Below, piece by piece: positions 60,358 to 64,000 of a stretch of 64,000 nt of DNA. The position numbers and the translations under genes are program-made. Every line of letters begins with the position of its first letter. Position 1 is the first letter of the stretch. Below the pieces are notes generated by a model that was not told where the DNA came from, ran no database searches, and was given only the letters and a program-made list of their open reading frames with translations. The stretch spans positions 81,022 to 145,021 of the forward strand of contig JACPDG010000038.1 of NCBI GenBank assembly GCA_016184125.1. The letters run 5' to 3'. This DNA comes from Candidatus Rokuibacteriota bacterium (lineage in GTDB: Bacteria; Methylomirabilota; Methylomirabilia; Rokubacteriales; CSP1-6).

Positions 60358-60969
60358 TCACGAGACCCGTTTCGCCGGACTCATTTCGCGCAACAATCGC
60401 CCGCCGGGGCGGGCGATTGTTGCGCGAATTCTCACGCGGCGGCCCCGCGCCACAAGCACCAGGACGCCGGCCAGCAGCAAGACACCGGCGGGCGGGCTCG
60501 CGACTCGGAAGATGGACATGGTCCCGCCGATCAGTTCGGAGCCCGGCCTCGGGAGCGCGCTGAACCCATCCACGAGGAAGTCCACGAACGGAAAGTCCGA
60601 GGGGCCGAAGACGCCTCCGCGGAGCCCTACGATTGCGCCGTCGAGGACGTCGAATCCGGGCGACGGCGCGAACAGACACGCCGTGCACGGCTCGCCAGGG
60701 ATCGGCCCCCGGAAGCCGCTGAAGTCGGACGCGGGAGACGCCAAGTCCAGGTCCCAGACGCTCTCGCGCATCTCGACCCTGAACGCTGATACGGCCCCGG
60801 GGAGGTTCGTCCCCGCCAGGGCGAGGATCGCGTCATCGACGGCGAAGACCCCGAGGAATGTCTCGGTCACGGTGTCGAATGTGACCAGGTGTGTGATCGG
60901 TGTCGCATGCGCGGTCCCGACACTCACGAACGCCAGGAGCATCGCCGCGATGATCGCCTTCCCCGTCAT
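60358..60969 (-). CDS. Candidate PEP-CTERM exported protein
   Basis: 203 residues on the minus strand, start ATG 60969 with GGAGG about 8 bases upstream. The signal peptide ends at THAHA-like SVGTAHA before TPITHLV. The mature domain contains a PGEPCTACLFAP segment with two cysteines and no recognised fold. The C-terminus has the tripartite exosortase signal: short motif SPPAG (a variant of the usual PEP), hydrophobic helix VLLLAGVLVLVA, and basic RGRRVRIR. The tail beyond it passes through a long perfect hairpin before the stop, so translation ends later than in a typical family member. Probably an exosortase substrate and the only one visible in the window. Confidence 0.85.
   Translation of the reverse strand: MTGKAIIAAMLLAFVSVGTAHATPITHLVTFDTVTETFLGVFAVDDAILALAGTNLPGAVSAFRVEMRESVWDLDLASPASDFSGFRGPIPGEPCTACLFAPSPGFDVLDGAIVGLRGGVFGPSDFPFVDFLVDGFSALPRPGSELIGGTMSIFRVASPPAGVLLLAGVLVLVARGRRVRIRATIARPGGRLLREMSPAKRVS
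60385..60428. terminator. Perfect 21-bp-stem hairpin between convergent genes
   Basis: Arms TTCGCGCAACAATCGCCCGCC and its exact complement are separated by GG. It lies at the converging ends of the plus-strand operon (stop 60334) and the minus-strand PEP-CTERM gene, inside the last codons of the latter. No clear T-tract follows on either strand, so it may be a bidirectional terminator or an mRNA-end stabiliser. Confidence 0.65.
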
Positions 60970-61061
60970 GGTCTCGGTCCTCCGCCTTCATAAGTGATGA
61001 CTCTGCGGCCTAGCGCATGTCCCCCTCCCACGTCCGGCCGGGGGCAGGCTCGGACATGCGT

Positions 61062-61076
61062 GCAACTGTCGTGCGC
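61062..61076 (-). promoter_or_regulatory. Weak sigma-54-like promoter upstream of the PEP-CTERM gene
   Basis: Minus-strand GCGCAC-GACAG-TTGC keeps GCAC and TTGC with the right 5-bp spacing but lacks the GG of the -24 element. It is about 93 bp upstream of ATG 60969. PEP-CTERM genes in other organisms are part of the PrsR/sigma-54 regulon, which is the main reason for listing it. Confidence 0.25.
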
Positions 61077-61189
61077 AACGTGCCGGGGTCTCGTAGTGCG
61101 GCGAGAAGGCTGGACTTTTGCGAGGACCGATGCGGAGCCTTCGACCTCGGCGTGCCGAGTCGTAAGAGTTCTCGACGGGGGGCGGACGC

Positions 61190-61545
61190 AGGATCCTGAG
61201 CCATGCGCCTCCACCAGCTCCGACCCCCAGCACGACGTCGGCGCGGTTGTCGCCATCCGCGTCGCCGACCACCGGCCGTACCGCGCCGGGGATCAGGGTG
61301 CCGTCGGGCGCCTGGAGCTGGACCGTGCCATTGGCGCCGGCACGCAGGAGCGGCGCGAAGCTCATCGCGGCGTCGTCGAAGAGGTACAGGAAGCCGTCCC
61401 CGCCGGCGCCGAGGCTCACCACGATCTCGTCCGGGCCGTCACCACCCAGGACGGGCCGTCGAACGTCACTACCGTGGCGGTCGCCGCAGTGGAGGCCTCC
61501 GCGATGCCCCCGTCACCGTGCTCGTCGCCGCCGCGCCGGTCACCC
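61190..61545 (-). pseudogene. Remnant of an FG-GAP/VCBS-type repeat protein
   Basis: On the minus strand the translation shows GPDEIVVSLGAGGDGFLYLF and VGDADGDNRADVVLGVG, typical Asp-rich calcium-loop repeats of FG-GAP/VCBS proteins. There is no start or signal peptide, and the frame breaks near 61450 and again near 61190 before running into unrelated sequence. Nothing else coding was seen between 60970 and 61547. It looks like the residue of an exported repeat protein beside the beta-helix gene. Confidence 0.6.
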
Positions 61546-61547
61546 GG

Positions 61548-64000
61548 TCAGTTGCCCGAGGAGGTCCGCTCGAACGCGCCCACGTCAGCAGCGCCGGTGC
61601 GCGGGACGCCCATGAAGTCGTCCAGCGGACGCCACGGCTCGGTGCCGCTCCCGGCCGCATCGACGAGCGGCCCACCGATCTGCGGCCACAGGTCGTACGG
61701 CGGCGTGGTGCCGTTCACGAAGCAGACCTCGGCGATCGCGCACGTGACGTTCCCGATCACGGTGCCGATCGGGGCGGACGGCCGTAACGCTGCTGTGCCC
61801 GCCAAGGGCAGGATCGCGTTGTACGCGATCACGTTGCCCGCGCCCGAGTTCCACGCCTGGACGTTGATGCCGGAGTCCGCGTTGCCGAGGATCGTGTTGT
61901 GCACGATCCAGACGTTCTGCTGCAGCCCGCGGCTGCCGTAGTTCTGCGCGCTCACGCCACCGTACGCGTTGCCGACGAGCACGTTGTTGCGCACGATGGC
62001 CGGACCGCCCCCGACGACGATTCCACCCTCGGTGCGCGAGCCCTCCACGTAATTGCCCTCGACGATGCTCGCCGGGTCGCCCCGGTCCGATCCGTACACC
62101 ATGATGCCGGGCCCGTTCGGGCGGTAGATCGTGTTGTCACGAACGGTGCCCCACGAGTTGAGCTTGATCTGCACCCCATACCCGACGGAGCCGTCCGTCG
62201 GCGTCACGCCGTCGATCAGGTTGCGTTCCACCAGCAGCTGCGTCGCGGCGCACGCGACGCCGTCGTGGCAGCCGAGGTAGATGGCGGTGGTGGGGAGGTC
62301 CCGGAAGACGTTGTCGCGCAGCGTCAGGCGCTCGGTGCTCGCGTCGTTCGCCGCGACCGACACGCCGCCGATCGCCGTGAAGACGTTCCGCTCGATCACG
62401 AGGTCGTGACCGCCACGGATCCGGATGGCATCGACGGCGTCCTGCGTCGGGCCGAACGCGAAACCGCGGAGCGTCAGGTAGGCGGCCGAGCTCAGGATCT
62501 CGAGGACGTTGGCCGTGGAGCCCGCGTAGGCGAAGGTTGCGCGCTGCCCGTCGAACTCGCTCTCCGAGCGGAGCGTGATCCAGCCTGATGCGGTGCCCTG
62601 GGCGCCGATCCAGCACGGCTGGGTGTAGCTGCCGGGCGCGAAGACGATCTCGTCACCCGGGCGCGCCACGTTGACGATGTCGCACCACGCGTCCGTCCCC
62701 GTCACCCGGCGCGACGTGCCGCTCGCGACATTGCTCACCGTCACCGTCACGGCGGTCGCGGTCCTGCTGTTGCCCGCGGCGTCGCGTGCAGTGGCGGCGA
62801 GCGTGTGCGTGCCGTTCGCCACCGTGGTGGTGTCCCACACGACCGAGTACGGCGCCGTCGTGTCGGCGGCAACGTTGACACCGTCGACGGTGAACTGCAC
62901 GCTGGCCACGCCGACGTTGTCGGTGGCGGTCGCGGTGACCGTCACGGTGCCGGACACCGTCGCGCCGGCCGCCGGGGCGGTCACCGAGACCGTGGGCGGC
63001 GTGGTGTCCGCAGTCGTGTTGCTGACGGTGACGGTGACGGCTTTCGACGTGCGGGTGTTGCCGGCGGCGTCGCGTGCGACGGCGGCCAGCCTGTGGGTAC
63101 CGTTCACGACGGTGCGGGTGTCCCACTCATACGTGTAGGGCGCGGCGGTATCGAGCGTCCCGACGTTCTTCCCGTCGACCCTGAAACGGACACTGGCGAC
63201 GCCGACGTTGTCGGTGGCGGTCGCCGTGACCGTCACGATGCCGGAGACCGTGGACCCGGCGGTGGGCGCGGTGATCGACACCTTCGGCCGCGTCGTGTCC
63301 GCGGTGCTGTTGCTGACGGTCACGGTGACCGCCGTGGCGGTCCGGGTGTTCCCCGCCGCGTCGCGCGCGATGGCGGCCAGCGTGTGCGTGCCGTTCGCCG
63401 CCGTCGTGGTGTCCCACGCGACCGAGTACGGCGCCGTCGTGTCGGCGGCGCCGGCGTTCACGCCATCCACGGTGAACTGCACGCTGGCGACGCCGACGTT
63501 GTCCGTGGCCGTCGCCGTGAGCGTCACGGTGCCCGACACGGTGCTGCCGGCGGCCGGCGCGGTGAGCGCCACCGTGGGCGGCGTCGTGTCCGCGGTGGCG
63601 TTGCTCACCGTGACGGTGACGGCCGTGGCCGTGCGGGTGTTCCCCGCCGCGTCGCGAGCGACCGCCGCCAGGGTGTGGGTGCCGTTCGTCACCGTCGTGG
63701 TGTTCCACGCGACCGAGTACGGCGCCGTCGTGTCGGCGGCGCCGGCGTTCACGCCGTCCACGGTGAACTGCACGCTCGTGACCCCAACGTTGTCCGTGGC
63801 CGTCGCCGTGAGCGTCACGGTGCCGGAGACGGTCGCACCCGCGGCCGGTGCGGTCAGGCTCACGGTCGGCGGCGTCGTGTCGGCCGGTGGCGGCGCCGGC
63901 GCTCCGGCGGTCAGCTTGTAGATGTAGACGTTCTGATTCGTCCTGTTGACGGCGATGAAGGCGTTCTTGGAGGGAATGTACTGGAAGCGTCCGTAGGTGC
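61548..64000 (-). CDS. Large exported Ig-like-repeat and beta-helix protein (5' end outside window)
   Basis: About 816 residues are visible; the frame stays open to the window edge, so the N-terminus and any signal peptide are missing. It begins with the end of another domain (NRTNQNVYIYKLTAG) and a proline-rich linker. Four Ig-like repeats of about 96 residues follow, each with TTPPTVSLTAPAAGATVSG-, VTSVQFTVDGVNAG- and AAVARDAAGNTRTATAVTV-like segments. The C-terminal ~370 residues form a right-handed parallel beta-helix (CDIVNVARPGDEIVFAPGSY, LTLRGFAFGPTQDAVDAIRI, GVSAQNYGSRGLQQNVWIVH), ending DVGAFERTSSGN. Such proteins are secreted or surface-bound glycan-binding or degrading proteins. 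No exosortase signal is seen at its end. Confidence 0.9.
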   Translation of the reverse strand, partial: TYGRFQYIPSKNAFIAVNRTNQNVYIYKLTAGAPAPPPADTTPPTVSLTAPAAGATVSGTVTLTATATDNVGVTSVQFTVDGVNAGAADTTAPYSVAWNTTTVTNGTHTLAAVARDAAGNTRTATAVTVTVSNATADTTPPTVALTAPAAGSTVSGTVTLTATATDNVGVASVQFTVDGVNAGAADTTAPYSVAWDTTTAANGTHTLAAIARDAAGNTRTATAVTVTVSNSTADTTRPKVSITAPTAGSTVSGIVTVTATATDNVGVASVRFRVDGKNVGTLDTAAPYTYEWDTRTVVNGTHRLAAVARDAAGNTRTSKAVTVTVSNTTADTTPPTVSVTAPAAGATVSGTVTVTATATDNVGVASVQFTVDGVNVAADTTAPYSVVWDTTTVANGTHTLAATARDAAGNSRTATAVTVTVSNVASGTSRRVTGTDAWCDIVNVARPGDEIVFAPGSYTQPCWIGAQGTASGWITLRSESEFDGQRATFAYAGSTANVLEILSSAAYLTLRGFAFGPTQDAVDAIRIRGGHDLVIERNVFTAIGGVSVAANDASTERLTLRDNVFRDLPTTAIYLGCHDGVACAATQLLVERNLIDGVTPTDGSVGYGVQIKLNSWGTVRDNTIYRPNGPGIMVYGSDRGDPASIVEGNYVEGSRTEGGIVVGGGPAIVRNNVLVGNAYGGVSAQNYGSRGLQQNVWIVHNTILGNADSGINVQAWNSGAGNVIAYNAILPLAGTAALRPSAPIGTVIGNVTCAIAEVCFVNGTTPPYDLWPQIGGPLVDAAGSGTEPWRPLDDFMGVPRTGAADVGAFERTSSGN
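62720..63880 (-). repeat. Four tandem Ig-like coding repeats
   Basis: Four consecutive units of about 290 bp within the minus-strand gene. Blocks such as GTGAACTGCACGCTGG and CCGACGTTGTC recur almost unchanged in each. The two units nearest the window edge are the most alike, indicating recent duplication or gene conversion. Confidence 0.85.

Overview
The window is a high-GC (roughly 70% by eye), almost fully coding stretch. It carries a complete exosortase/PEP-CTERM-type exopolysaccharide locus from a Gram-negative bacterium: outer-membrane export protein, outer-membrane beta-barrel, lipoprotein-free export machinery, exosortase, and the PrsK/PrsR sensor-regulator pair with sigma-54 logic. 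The gene set is known from environmental Proteobacteria and several uncultured phyla. The base composition and frequent GTG starts would suit something like Rokubacteria or a neighbouring candidate phylum, but that is a guess; no rRNA or other phylogenetic marker lies in the window.

Layout. Positions 1-1146 hold the 3' part of a sigma-54 activator. 1306-17541 is the core EPS assembly block: export protein, beta-barrel, initiating sugar transferase, fused Wzz/tyrosine kinase, UDP-sugar dehydrogenase, two deacetylases, UDP-GlcNAc 2-epimerase, FemAB-like protein, glycosyltransferase and asparagine-synthase homologue. 18411-25100 is a CDP-hexose/branched-sugar block: cytidylyltransferase, SDR and three paralogous C-methyltransferases. 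25298-43032 holds the flippase, six further glycosyltransferases, three more asparagine synthases, the O-ligase and a GDP-mannose-type dehydrogenase. 43025-51028 is an acyl/adenylate block: CapK-like ligase, FkbM methyltransferase, two GNAT paralogues around an acyl carrier protein, and the exosortase-associated acyl-CoA ligase and PLP decarboxylase. 51025-57796 holds a glycosyltransferase, PrsK, exosortase, EpsI-like protein and PrsR. 57806-60334 holds an acetyltransferase-ACP fusion, an AMP ligase and a 56-residue Cys/His protein. On the minus strand, 60358-64000 carries a candidate PEP-CTERM substrate and a large secreted Ig-repeat/beta-helix protein that runs off the window.

The most unusual feature is not a gene. 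Between about 1.15 and 55.8 kb lie at least 22 copies of a modular GC-rich palindromic element of about 90-190 bp, with an opening hairpin of the TGGGGGG...CCCCCCA type, a second GCGCCCCGGG...CCCGGGGCGC hairpin, optional extra hairpins, and a conserved tail resembling GATTCGTTC. The copies sit between genes, at gene ends where they replace the natural stop and add 30-76 residues, and in frame inside or at the N-terminus of proteins (methyltransferase 23820, flippase 25298, acetyltransferase 46749). One 21-bp hairpin module has been amplified in tandem, giving heptapeptide repeats in glycosyltransferase 51025. No copy was seen in 56-64 kb.

Regulation. A textbook sigma-54 promoter abuts the start of the initiating sugar transferase. 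The same promoter, its upstream region and the first codons of that gene recur as a decayed copy at 17.8-18.1 kb, ahead of the CDP-sugar genes. PrsR (GAFTGA motif intact) and the activator at the left edge are the obvious candidates to act there.
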